11,572 bases of DNA from assembly GCA_964433715.1 (NCBI GenBank), contig CAYSSL010000018.1, positions 1 to 11,572 of the forward strand. Reading direction: 5' to 3'. Source of the stretch: XYD1-FULL-44-32 sp964433715. GTDB taxonomy: Bacteria > Patescibacteriota > Minisyncoccia > Phycocordibacterales > XYD1-FULL-46-19. The stretch's first letter is position 1; every line of letters begins with the position of its first letter. This document shows positions 1 through 5,667 of this stretch, piece by piece. Below the pieces are notes generated by a model. That model was not told the DNA's origin, made no database searches, and worked only from the letters and a program-made list of their open reading frames with translations. A program made the translations under genes and the position numbers.

Positions 1-52
1 CTCCGACCATCTCCTTAAGAGGGAGCTGCTCTACCAACTGAGCTAACAGGGC
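1..52 (-). tRNA. tRNA-Lys(CUU), 3' part cut by window edge
   Basis: Read on the minus strand from position 52, the sequence gives a 7-nt acceptor strand GCCCTGT, TA, a D arm with stem GCTC/GAGC and loop AGTTGGTA, and an anticodon arm with loop CTCTTAA, so the anticodon is CTT (lysine, codon AAG). The variable loop starts at the left edge. The T arm and the 3' acceptor strand lie outside the window, so whether CCA is encoded cannot be seen. A promoter with an exact 17-bp spacer lies directly upstream. Confidence 0.93.
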
Positions 53-64
53 AAATTACAGGGT

Positions 65-93
65 ATTTTATATTAATTGGCATATAAATTCAA
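65..93 (-). promoter_or_regulatory. Promoter of tRNA-Lys
   Basis: On the minus strand a -35 box TTGAAT (93-88), a 17-bp spacer and a -10 box TAAAAT (70-65) are seen. The predicted start of transcription is near 58, leaving a leader of about 6 nt before the tRNA. It is divergent from the promoter of the 154 gene. Confidence 0.65.
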
Positions 94-118
94 TCATAAA
101 TGATAATTATCTATTGGT

Positions 119-147
119 TTGAATGGTAGTGTTATTTACTGTAATAT
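119..147 (+). promoter_or_regulatory. Promoter placing the transcript start on the ATG at 154
   Basis: A -35 box TTGAAT (119-124), a 17-bp spacer and a -10 box TAATAT (142-147) precede the gene. The ATG begins 7 nt after the last -10 base, where a sigma70-type start is expected, so the mRNA is probably leaderless. No Shine-Dalgarno site is present. Confidence 0.65.
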
Positions 148-153
148 ATTTTT

Positions 154-1224
154 ATGAATCAATCAGAAAAAGAATCTCCTGGTGAGGAAAAAGCACGTGA
201 GTATGCAGATAGGATTAATGCTGGGGAAGATAAAACCAGTATTTATAAAGGTCTGGGCCCCGCGTTCATTGCCGCCATTGAATCTAAGCTTGATCAAAGT
301 GGTAGGGAAAGTGGCCCGATTTTGGCAGAAAATAATACTTATCAAATTCCACCACAGTATGAAGGGATTGATCCAGAAATATTAGAAGATATTTGGATTA
401 TCCCTGAATATGTGGATCCAGCTATAACAGTCTCCGAAAAGGATCGCAAATCTAAAACCATTTCTCGTCTCAAGCAAGAGAAAAAAATATTGCTTAGTAA
501 AGAGGAGGGACGATTGAATGATCTTGAGGCTATTGAAGGCGTAAAAATAAATCTTGGTCTATCTTCTGAACAAAAAATAAATCCAGAAAATGATGAGTTT
601 TCAACATTTACAGTCAGTAATGGTGAGACAGACGAGGGTGCATGGTGGTATCAATATAGAAATAAAGAGGCGAAAAGGTTGAAACAAGAAGGCAAGCTAG
701 AGTGGGGTAAAGAAAGACTATATTTTGATGTTTCTATTTCTGATATGGAAAAATTACGGGATCTGATTATGAAAATTACAGGTGACCAGAAAATACCCGT
801 TGCTTTCAAATTTATGGATGAGAAAAAGACAAGTAAGCTACAAAAAGATGGTTCAGAAACTCGTTTTGTGGCTAACTTCGCAACAGAAGATGATGCAATT
901 AAGTTTTACAAAGTTTTGCGACAATCTCCAGAGTATGCTGATTTGGCTAGTGATAGGTCGCTCGATTATCATGGTTTAAGAATAGATAATCTGGTTGAAT
1001 ATGCATCGGGTTACAGAGAACAAAGGGAACCAATTCGTCGAATTGTAGAGAATGCCGTTTTGAATGATGAGGGAAATTATGAATATTTTAAAGACGATAG
1101 AAAAATAATTTTGACTCCTGAAATTTATGAAAATTGTAAATCTCAATATCAAGATGCAAACGAAAAACTAAATATATCTAGACAGAAATGGCAAGAATCA
1201 ATTAATAAAGAGGATAATAGTTAA
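154..1224 (+). CDS. Hypothetical protein, 356 residues, unrecognised
   Basis: I do not recognise a family with confidence. The protein is soluble-looking, with no signal peptide or membrane segment, and very rich in Lys and Glu. Residues 15-46 form a compact block (EYADRINAGEDKTSIYKGLG and the following helix) that resembles N-terminal segments I associate with uncharacterised CPR proteins. A charged, probably helical linker occupies about 100-135. Residues 185-290 look like a folded alpha/beta region with alternating hydrophobic strands. The C-terminal 50 residues are charged and helical. The ATG at 154 is chosen because it lies exactly 7 nt behind a -10 box; there is no ribosome binding site. 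It is convergent with the next gene, with only 2 bp between the stops. Its coding sequence is more AT-rich than the infB or clpB regions. Confidence 0.85.
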   Translation: MNQSEKESPGEEKAREYADRINAGEDKTSIYKGLGPAFIAAIESKLDQSGRESGPILAENNTYQIPPQYEGIDPEILEDIWIIPEYVDPAITVSEKDRKSKTISRLKQEKKILLSKEEGRLNDLEAIEGVKINLGLSSEQKINPENDEFSTFTVSNGETDEGAWWYQYRNKEAKRLKQEGKLEWGKERLYFDVSISDMEKLRDLIMKITGDQKIPVAFKFMDEKKTSKLQKDGSETRFVANFATEDDAIKFYKVLRQSPEYADLASDRSLDYHGLRIDNLVEYASGYREQREPIRRIVENAVLNDEGNYEYFKDDRKIILTPEIYENCKSQYQDANEKLNISRQKWQESINKEDNS

Positions 1225-1249
1225 ATTTAATTGATTGAAATTAAATTTA
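1222..1249. terminator. AT-only inverted repeat between convergent genes
   Basis: A perfect 11-bp stem TAAATTTAATT (1222-1232) and AATTAAATTTA (1239-1249) with loop gattga covers the stop codons of both convergent genes. It may work as a weak two-way terminator, but it has no G/C pairs, so this is tentative. Confidence 0.35.
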
Positions 1250-1532
1250 GTTTGTACTTTCCTAGTCCTTGAAAATCTAAAGTTGCAGATTCACCAATCT
1301 TAAGTTCTATATCATCAGTTAAAATGGGCAACTGTTTACTTACCGTAATTGTTTCATCTTTAATTTTGACCTGCCATCCTAACCACAACTTATTGTCTAA
1401 ATTAACTAGGTCTGAAGAAACAGCTACATTGTTGTATAGATTGAAGTAGTCACTGTCCATAAATGATACTTCCCCTAAATCTTCTTCGTGATTATCCAAT
1501 AAATTGCGGGAGATTTTTAATTTTGCATTCAT
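1227..1532 (-). CDS. Hypothetical protein, 101 residues, unrecognised
   Basis: No family is recognised. The protein has no cysteine, signal peptide or membrane segment. From about residue 20 it is made of alternating hydrophobic and polar residues (for example KLWLGWQVKIKDETITV), suggesting a small beta-rich domain, and it ends with LDFQGLGKYKLNLISIN. The ATG at 1532 has no Shine-Dalgarno site. An in-frame ATG at 1577 does have one (GGAGG, 6 nt upstream) but runs into TAG after eight codons, so the annotated start may follow a leader ORF, or the gene may have lost its original N-terminus to a stop. It lies downstream of the tRNA-Cys locus and converges on the 356-residue protein. Confidence 0.65.
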   Translation of the reverse strand: MNAKLKISRNLLDNHEEDLGEVSFMDSDYFNLYNNVAVSSDLVNLDNKLWLGWQVKIKDETITVSKQLPILTDDIELKIGESATLDFQGLGKYKLNLISIN

Positions 1533-1550
1533 TATATAAAATTTAGTTGC

Positions 1551-1588
1551 CTATATTGTCGATAATAATCTGACCATTATTATCCTCC
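1551..1588 (-). promoter_or_regulatory. Leader with Shine-Dalgarno, 8-codon ORF and hairpin
   Basis: On the minus strand GGAGG (1588-1584), six bases and ATG (1577-1575) open an ORF reading MVRLLSTI then TAG (1553-1551). A perfect 9-bp inverted repeat, GATAATAAT (1561-1569) and ATTATTATC (1576-1584), overlaps that ATG and touches the Shine-Dalgarno site. The ORF is in frame with the 101-residue protein, whose ATG is 18 nt after the TAG. It could be a translational control leader, an operator, or a relic of a longer gene. Confidence 0.35.
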
Positions 1589-1607
1589 ATGTTATACCTA
1601 GCTAGTT

Positions 1608-1625
1608 AAAAAGCAATTTTTTGCT
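1608..1625 (-). terminator. Weak terminator at the end of the tRNA-Cys region
   Basis: On the minus strand a short hairpin AGCAA-AAAA-TTGCT (1625-1612) is followed by a T run. The stem is only 5 bp, so the call is tentative; it would end transcription leaving the tRNA-Cys unit. Confidence 0.35.
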
Positions 1626-1626
1626 G

Positions 1627-1801
1627 TGAGGCCCGAGCGAGACGCTTTGCTATCTCACGCTTTGGAAACCCACGGTTTTCCAACACTCGCTTCGCTCGTT
1701 GCCTTCCTCCACGGGAGACCATGTGTTCTCCCGACCCCACTCCTGTTCGATTCTCGCTCGGCAACAAAAAGCAGAGCTTTTTGTTTGAGGCCCGAGCGAG
1801 A
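1627..1801. repeat. 159-bp unit bounded by 16-bp copies of the tRNA-Cys 3' end
   Basis: The 16-bp sequence TGAGGCCCGAGCGAGA occurs at 1786-1801, where it is the 3' end of the intact tRNA-Cys plus two flanking bases, and again identically at 1627-1642. The repeat period is 159 bp. Between the copies are three hairpins: TTGGAAA/TTTCCAA (1662-1683), CGGGAGA/TCTCCCG (1712-1733) and a perfect 10-bp stem with loop AGA (1763-1785). This layout is what a small element inserted at a tRNA 3' end would leave, with direct repeats like attL and attR. No gene lies inside. A decayed tandem duplication of the tRNA would also explain the repeats. Confidence 0.6.
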
Positions 1802-1808
1802 ATCGAAC
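1745..1808. repeat. Long inverted repeat copying the tRNA-Cys T arm
   Basis: GTTCGATTCTCGCTCGG (1745-1761) is the exact reverse complement of 1792-1808, the T loop, 3' T stem and part of the acceptor of the tRNA-Cys. The 10-bp hairpin at 1763-1785 sits between the arms, so the block can fold into an almost continuous stem of 27 bp. In a read-through transcript this would compete with the tRNA fold. Confidence 0.75.
1763..1785 (-). terminator. Hairpin 2 nt after tRNA-Cys, terminator-like
   Basis: A perfect 10-bp stem AACAAAAAGC/GCTTTTTGTT with a 3-nt loop begins 2 nt beyond the tRNA 3' end on the minus strand. The 3' arm carries five T residues, but no T run follows the stem, so termination is possible but not certain. 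Confidence 0.4.
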
Positions 1809-1859
1809 TCGCGCGTGGGAGTTTTGCAGACTCCAGCGTTACCACTTCGCCATCGGGCC
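1788..1859 (-). tRNA. tRNA-Cys(GCA)
   Basis: A full 72-nt cloverleaf is visible: acceptor GGCCCGA/TCGGGCC with all seven pairs, a short 3-bp D stem GCG/CGC, anticodon arm GGAGT-CTGCAAA-ACTCC with anticodon GCA, and T arm GCGAG-TTCGATT-CTCGC. The discriminator base is U73, the known identity base for cysteine. CCA is not encoded, so it must be added after transcription. A broken second copy lies 28 nt or so upstream, and part of the 3' half is repeated downstream both directly and inverted. Confidence 0.95.
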
Positions 1860-1870
1860 ATATTTTTTAA

Positions 1871-1958
1871 GAACTGTTGGGGGTTTTGCCCGCCCGCCAT
1901 CGCAAGCTCAGGCGTTGCGGGCGGGCAGACCGCTGTGTTACCGCTTCACCATCGGGCC
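1871..1958 (-). pseudogene. tRNA-Cys pseudogene split in its anticodon by a palindrome
   Basis: From 1958 the minus strand repeats the acceptor, D arm and 5' anticodon arm of tRNA-Cys, with 28 of 34 bases the same. A GC palindrome (1888-1926) then interrupts it. Removing 37 bp and keeping one GC restores the anticodon loop CTGCAAA followed by ACCCC, so the insertion lies in or beside the GCA anticodon. After it only a remnant ending in GTTC is left; the 3' T stem and acceptor are gone. One pair of differences is compensatory in the D stem (GTG/CAC against GCG/CGC in the intact gene), suggesting that this was a diverged, once working tRNA and not a recent duplicate. Confidence 0.7.
1888..1926. 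mobile_element. GC-rich palindromic insertion (REP/MITE-like)
   Basis: GCCCGCCCGC (1888-1897) and GCGGGCGGGC (1917-1926) form a perfect 10-bp inverted repeat around a 19-nt centre. The element is far richer in G+C than its surroundings and is flanked by GC on both sides, which could be a 2-bp target duplication. It lies within a tRNA-Cys copy. It is too short to code for a transposase and would depend on one elsewhere. Confidence 0.6.
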
Positions 1959-1963
1959 ATATT

Positions 1964-2266
1964 TTATTGTACCATCAGGTCCGGATCGAGTCCTACCGAC
2001 AGGCGAGGCATTACTCTTAGGTTGCTGTGGTCTCTAACATATTCATGTATATCAGAAAGTCGGTGCTCAATAAAAGACAGGGCGGGTCGGCATTCTTTGT
2101 CTGGCAGAACAGAAATGTATATAGTCGCCGATCGGCCAAAGTCTGTTACTACCACTTTAGTGACAGTAATCAGGGACTGAGAACTAGCTTCTCGACTAAT
2201 ATATTGGGCCACCAGACGATGAATGAGCTCTTCAAGGCGGGCGTCTTTTATTTGGTCAATTTTCAT
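1964..2266 (-). CDS. rbfA: 30S ribosome-binding factor A
   Basis: RbfA is a single KH-domain protein that binds immature 30S subunits and helps process and fold the 5' end of 16S rRNA. The 100 residues show the family pattern: an N-terminal helix with LEELIHRLVAQYISRE, then strands LITVTKVVVTDFGRSATIYI and ISVLP, a helix ALSFIEHRLSDIHEYVRD, and the closing strand LRVMPRLSVGLDPDL with the conserved Pro and Asp. It is a little shorter than usual (about 110-130) and has almost no C-terminal tail. It follows infB by 40 bp on the same strand, the classical infB-rbfA order. Its stop codon is part of a promoter for the tRNA-Cys locus. Confidence 0.93.
   Translation of the reverse strand: MKIDQIKDARLEELIHRLVAQYISREASSQSLITVTKVVVTDFGRSATIYISVLPDKECRPALSFIEHRLSDIHEYVRDHSNLRVMPRLSVGLDPDLMVQ
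1966..1974 (-). promoter_or_regulatory. Extended -10 promoter for the tRNA-Cys region
   Basis: On the minus strand TGGTACAAT is an extended -10 box (TGn plus TACAAT) that overlaps the TAA stop codon of rbfA. Transcription would start near 1959, at the first base of the split tRNA copy. No good -35 box is seen. Confidence 0.5.
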
Positions 2267-2306
2267 ACAATCTGTTGGTAATTATACACAATTAAGTTTC
2301 GCAATA

Positions 2307-3833
2307 TTAGCGAGTGATATATTCTACCGCCTCCAATTTGTCACCCTCGGCAATAGTATTTTTGGACTCAATCATGGCCCCAAACTGTTCACCCTCTTGG
2401 ACTTCAGTCTTGGCTACTTTTTGCGATTGTAAATCTACGACTTTGCCTTTACCTATTTCGGCTTCACGACGCCAGATTTTTATTACCGCTCCTTTTTTGA
2501 GGGTACCTTGTTGAACCGATCCACCTAGAACTTGCTTGTCTTTAACTTGGCTAAATATTTTCAAGATTTTTATTTTGGCAACGACTACTTCTTCTGTTAT
2601 TTTTGGTCGTCGATTCTTTATCTCTTCTTGTAGCCACTCAGTTAATTTATAGATTATATTAAAAACTTGCATTGCTACACCGTGTCGTTCGGCCAGATCT
2701 TGAGCACTTTTGTCTATTTTGACATTAAAGGCGACGACTAGTGGTTGTTCGGAGCCAATTAATATTTTTAAATCAGTATCGGTGACCGTACCCACTCCAG
2801 TGCTAATTATTTTAAAACGAACACGGTCATCTTTAATTTTTTCTATTTCGTGTAAGACCGCCTCTAGCGTGCCGTGAGAATCACTTTTGACCACTAGGGG
2901 TAGTTCTAAATAATCAGCTGAAGATAGACTAGGGGATACGTCTAGAGCTGGTTTTTTTATGGTATTAGCTAAAAATTCCTCACTGTATTTATCAGCCTCC
3001 TTTTTATCAGCAAAAGCAATAAATGGACGACCAGCTTCTGGTACCTGACTAAAACCATAAATCCGGACCGGCGAAGATACGCTGGCTTCAGCAATGTCTC
3101 GACCAAGGAAATCTTCCATTTTCTTTATTTTTGAAATTTGGCCAGCACTGCCTATGTAGTCACCGCGGTGAAGGGTACCATCTTTAATAATAAGTGTAAC
3201 CATGGCTCCAACTTTCGGGTCTAATTTTGATTCTAAAATAAAACCAGCGGCCAAGGTTTGGGGGTTGGCGGTTAAAGATTCAAGGTCGGTTACCAGTAGA
3301 ACTAGATCTAATAGTTCGCTTATACCTTCACCGGTCTTGGCGGAGATGTTGGCACTTGGTATGTTGCCACCATAAGACTCAACATATATCTCCTGCTCGG
3401 ATAGCTCTTTTTTTACCTTTTCTGGGTTGGCATTTGGTCTATCAATTTTGTTTATGGCCACCACAAAAGGAACCTTTGCATCTTTAATAGATTTTATTGC
3501 CTCAATTGTCTGGGGTTTAACTCCTTCTTCTGCCGAGACGACTAAGATGGCGACATCGGATATATTTGCCCCTCGACTACGCATAGCTTGAAATGCTTCG
3601 TGACCAGGGGTGTCAATAAAAGTAATATTTCTCACTTGTCCATCTTCTGGGGTGTGGGATATTTCGTAGGCAGAAACGTGTTGGGTAATTCCACCCGCTT
3701 CACCGGCTACCACATTGGATTTTCTAATATAGTCCAAGAGAGTAGATTTGCCATGGTCAATATGCCCCACCACGGCTACGACCGGTGGGCGGGGGACAAG
3801 GGTATTAGATTGTACAGTTTGGTCTGCCGACAT
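2307..3833 (-). CDS. infB: Translation initiation factor IF-2, short form
   Basis: IF-2 is the GTPase that brings initiator tRNA to the 30S subunit and promotes subunit joining. The G domain begins almost at the N-terminus: G1 GHIDHGKS at 23-30, the switch segment GEAGGITQH at 44-52, G3 DTPGH at 74-78 with the catalytic His78, G4 NKID at 128-131 and G5 SAK at 164-166. Domains II, III and the C-terminal fMet-tRNA binding domain follow to residue 508. The protein is much shorter than the E. coli form (about 890) because the N-terminal region is absent, as I recall for other CPR bacteria. The ATG at 3833 has no Shine-Dalgarno site. It follows the DUF4446 gene by 30 nt and is probably in the same transcript. 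Confidence 0.97.
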   Translation of the reverse strand: MSADQTVQSNTLVPRPPVVAVVGHIDHGKSTLLDYIRKSNVVAGEAGGITQHVSAYEISHTPEDGQVRNITFIDTPGHEAFQAMRSRGANISDVAILVVSAEEGVKPQTIEAIKSIKDAKVPFVVAINKIDRPNANPEKVKKELSEQEIYVESYGGNIPSANISAKTGEGISELLDLVLLVTDLESLTANPQTLAAGFILESKLDPKVGAMVTLIIKDGTLHRGDYIGSAGQISKIKKMEDFLGRDIAEASVSSPVRIYGFSQVPEAGRPFIAFADKKEADKYSEEFLANTIKKPALDVSPSLSSADYLELPLVVKSDSHGTLEAVLHEIEKIKDDRVRFKIISTGVGTVTDTDLKILIGSEQPLVVAFNVKIDKSAQDLAERHGVAMQVFNIIYKLTEWLQEEIKNRRPKITEEVVVAKIKILKIFSQVKDKQVLGGSVQQGTLKKGAVIKIWRREAEIGKGKVVDLQSQKVAKTEVQEGEQFGAMIESKNTIAEGDKLEAVEYITR

Positions 3834-3863
3834 AAAGTATGATTAAGTTGGTGTGGTATTAAA

Positions 3864-4325
3864 CTACCGTTTTAGCTTGGCTTCTGCAATAGCGGCCAAT
3901 TCTTCGGCCGATAATTCATATTCAGAAACATATTTAACCAAAGGCTTGGCGTAAACATTGGTTTTGTCTCGGCTGTAGAGGCTGGAGATAACGACACCAT
4001 TACCTTCTTCATCCATAAGTGCCAAGGCAAAGCTTTGATTGCCACCATGGTCTGCAAAAGGGTTAAAGCGAACCGTCTTGTATCTTTGCAGGGTTCCTTT
4101 TAAGCGGCGATAGATGTCTTCAAATAATTTGTCATCATGGTCAGATTTTTTTATTACACTGTCCACAGCTTGACCGAGTTCGGCCAATATTTGTTCCAAA
4201 TCTTGACCTTTACGGCCGCCAAATATTTTTCTCAATCTCCATTCTAAAGATACCAGCCACAGGACAATTATGACCAAAAGACCGCTAAAGAGGTAGATTA
4301 TAAGGCTAATGCTGCTTGAATCCAC
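3864..4325 (-). CDS. DUF4446 family membrane-anchored protein
   Basis: The 153-residue protein has one N-terminal membrane segment (about residues 6-27), a charged helical linker, and a C-terminal domain whose core VRFNPFADHGGNQSFALAL, then DEEGNGVVISSL and RDKTNVYAKPL, matches the DUF4446 family. The function of this family is unknown to me. It leads the operon with infB and rbfA. An in-frame TTG at 4334 would give three more residues, but a TATAAT box abuts that codon, so it would lie upstream of the transcript start; the GTG at 4325 fits better. This start is inferred. Confidence 0.85.
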   Translation of the reverse strand: MDSSSISLIIYLFSGLLVIIVLWLVSLEWRLRKIFGGRKGQDLEQILAELGQAVDSVIKKSDHDDKLFEDIYRRLKGTLQRYKTVRFNPFADHGGNQSFALALMDEEGNGVVISSLYSRDKTNVYAKPLVKYVSEYELSAEELAAIAEAKLKR

Positions 4326-4334
4326 AGTAGGCAA

Positions 4335-4363
4335 ATTATACGATAATAAGCCGTTTTTTGCAA
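4335..4363 (-). promoter_or_regulatory. Promoter of the DUF4446-infB-rbfA operon
   Basis: On the minus strand -35 TTGCAA (4363-4358), a 17-bp spacer and -10 TATAAT (4340-4335) are seen. Transcription would start at about A4328, leaving only about 3 nt before the GTG. It is divergent from, and interleaved with, the promoter of the cysteine desulfurase. Confidence 0.7.
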
Positions 4364-4368
4364 AAAGC

Positions 4369-4377
4369 TGGTATAAT
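4369..4377 (+). promoter_or_regulatory. Extended -10 promoter of the cysteine desulfurase
   Basis: TGGTATAAT is a perfect extended -10 box. The start of transcription would be near 4384, leaving a leader of about 20 nt without a Shine-Dalgarno site. No good -35 box is seen at 17 bp. Confidence 0.6.
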
Positions 4378-4403
4378 TTCAGACAATCATTACAATCTTA
4401 ATT

Positions 4404-5594
4404 ATGTTTTTTAACTTAAGTAAAAAACCCAAACTGTTGTCTATGGACACCGCCGCCTCTACTCCGGTGGCAGATTTGGTGCTCCAAAATATGTTGCCGT
4501 ATTTTTCCGACCATTCCGGCAACAGCAGTAGTATCCACTCAGAGGGACTACTAGCTAAAACCGCCCTAACCGAAAGTCGCAATCAGGTCAGTCGTGAGTT
4601 GGGGGCTCTTTCTGATGAAATTATTTTTACCGCCGGTGGTAGTGAGGGCAATGCTTTAGCAATTGCTGGGGCAGCCTTGGCTTTTTACGCTAAATTTGGT
4701 CATGGTGGTCGGATTATTACTTTTGCCACCGAGCATCGCAGTGTGCTCCAAACTTTTCAATCTCTTGATCAGACAATTTTTGAGGTTATTGTTTTGCCGG
4801 TCAATACCGACGGCTCTTATGATTTAAAAATATTAAGAGAGGCTATAACTTCTGATACTATTTTAGTTTCTGTTTCGTATGCTAACAATGAGATTGGTAC
4901 GATCGCACCACTGGCTGATATAGCAAAGATCATCCGGCGGGCCCGCAAAGTTTTCAAATCGTCTTATCCACTCTTCCATACCGACGCTTGTCAGGCACCA
5001 CGTTTTTTACCCCTTGGGGTGCCAGTTTTGGGAGTAGATTTAATGACTTTAAATGGTTCAAAAATTTATGGACCAAAAGGGGTGGGTGCTCTATATAAAA
5101 AAAGGGGTGTTGATATACGGCCACTTGTATATGGGGGAGGACAAGAAAGTGGTTTAAGGGCTGGTACTGAAAATATCCCCGGCATAGTTGGTTTTGCTAG
5201 CGCCCTGTCTTTATGTAGTAAAAACCGAGAAGAAGAGAGTTCTTCGCTATTTGGTTTGCGGGAATATTTTTTTCAAGAGATAAAAAAATATATACCTAAT
5301 ATTGTTATACACGGCTCAACTTACAATCGACTCCCTAATAATATAAACATCACCATCCCTAAGGTGGAGGCGGAATGGCTAGTTATTCAGCTAGACGCAC
5401 AGGGGATTCTTGTTTCCACCGGTAGTGCTTGCTCTTCTGCTAATATGGACGATAAACATGTTTTAAAAGCTTTATATGGTGCCAATGTTCCGATTGAGGG
5501 TTCGGTGCGGATTACGCTTGACCGCGAGGCGACTGTAGCTGATATTGATCGTCTAGTTAAGGCTATTGTTAGTATTGAAAGAAAACAGGTCTAA
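4404..5594 (+). CDS. Cysteine desulfurase (NifS/IscS type)
   Basis: This PLP enzyme of the class V aminotransferase fold takes sulfur from L-cysteine, giving alanine and an enzyme persulfide for Fe-S clusters or tRNA thiolation. The N-terminal segment LLSMDTAASTPV matches the family start, which supports the ATG at 4404. His111 lies in TEHRSVL, the PLP-binding Lys220 in NGSKIYGPKG (usually a His precedes the Lys; here it is Ser), GGGQESGLRAGTENI follows, and the active Cys343 lies in STGSACSSA, the longer-loop type of IscS/NifS. At 396 residues the length is normal. No scaffold gene (iscU, sufU) is adjacent; the next gene is superoxide dismutase with its own promoter. The exact subgroup cannot be decided here. 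Confidence 0.95.
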   Translation: MFFNLSKKPKLLSMDTAASTPVADLVLQNMLPYFSDHSGNSSSIHSEGLLAKTALTESRNQVSRELGALSDEIIFTAGGSEGNALAIAGAALAFYAKFGHGGRIITFATEHRSVLQTFQSLDQTIFEVIVLPVNTDGSYDLKILREAITSDTILVSVSYANNEIGTIAPLADIAKIIRRARKVFKSSYPLFHTDACQAPRFLPLGVPVLGVDLMTLNGSKIYGPKGVGALYKKRGVDIRPLVYGGGQESGLRAGTENIPGIVGFASALSLCSKNREEESSSLFGLREYFFQEIKKYIPNIVIHGSTYNRLPNNINITIPKVEAEWLVIQLDAQGILVSTGSACSSANMDDKHVLKALYGANVPIEGSVRITLDREATVADIDRLVKAIVSIERKQV

Positions 5595-5621
5595 AAATTT
5601 TAAAAAATAGGATTGGTTGCG

Positions 5622-5630
5622 TGCTATAAT
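5622..5630 (+). promoter_or_regulatory. Extended -10 promoter of superoxide dismutase
   Basis: TGCTATAAT is a perfect extended -10 box. The transcript would begin near 5637, leaving an AT-rich leader of about 31 nt without a Shine-Dalgarno site. Confidence 0.6.
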
Positions 5631-5667
5631 TGAAGTCCAACTTTAATAATTTAATTTTTTATTAAAT

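Noticed and set aside
1698..1765. tRNA-like fold on the plus strand (GTTGCC/GGCAAC closing pairs, central hairpin, GTTCGATT loop)
   Set aside because: The T stem cannot pair, there is no D arm and no proper anticodon loop; the T-arm likeness comes from the inverted copy of tRNA-Cys.
1606..1900. Two overlapping minus-strand ORFs of about 80 residues
   Set aside because: They run through the intact tRNA-Cys and the repeat unit; their codons are simply the repeats and the tRNA read as protein.
1626..2180. Plus-strand ORF of 184 codons
   Set aside because: It crosses the tRNA-Cys, the palindrome and the antisense of rbfA and has no protein-like pattern or ribosome binding site.
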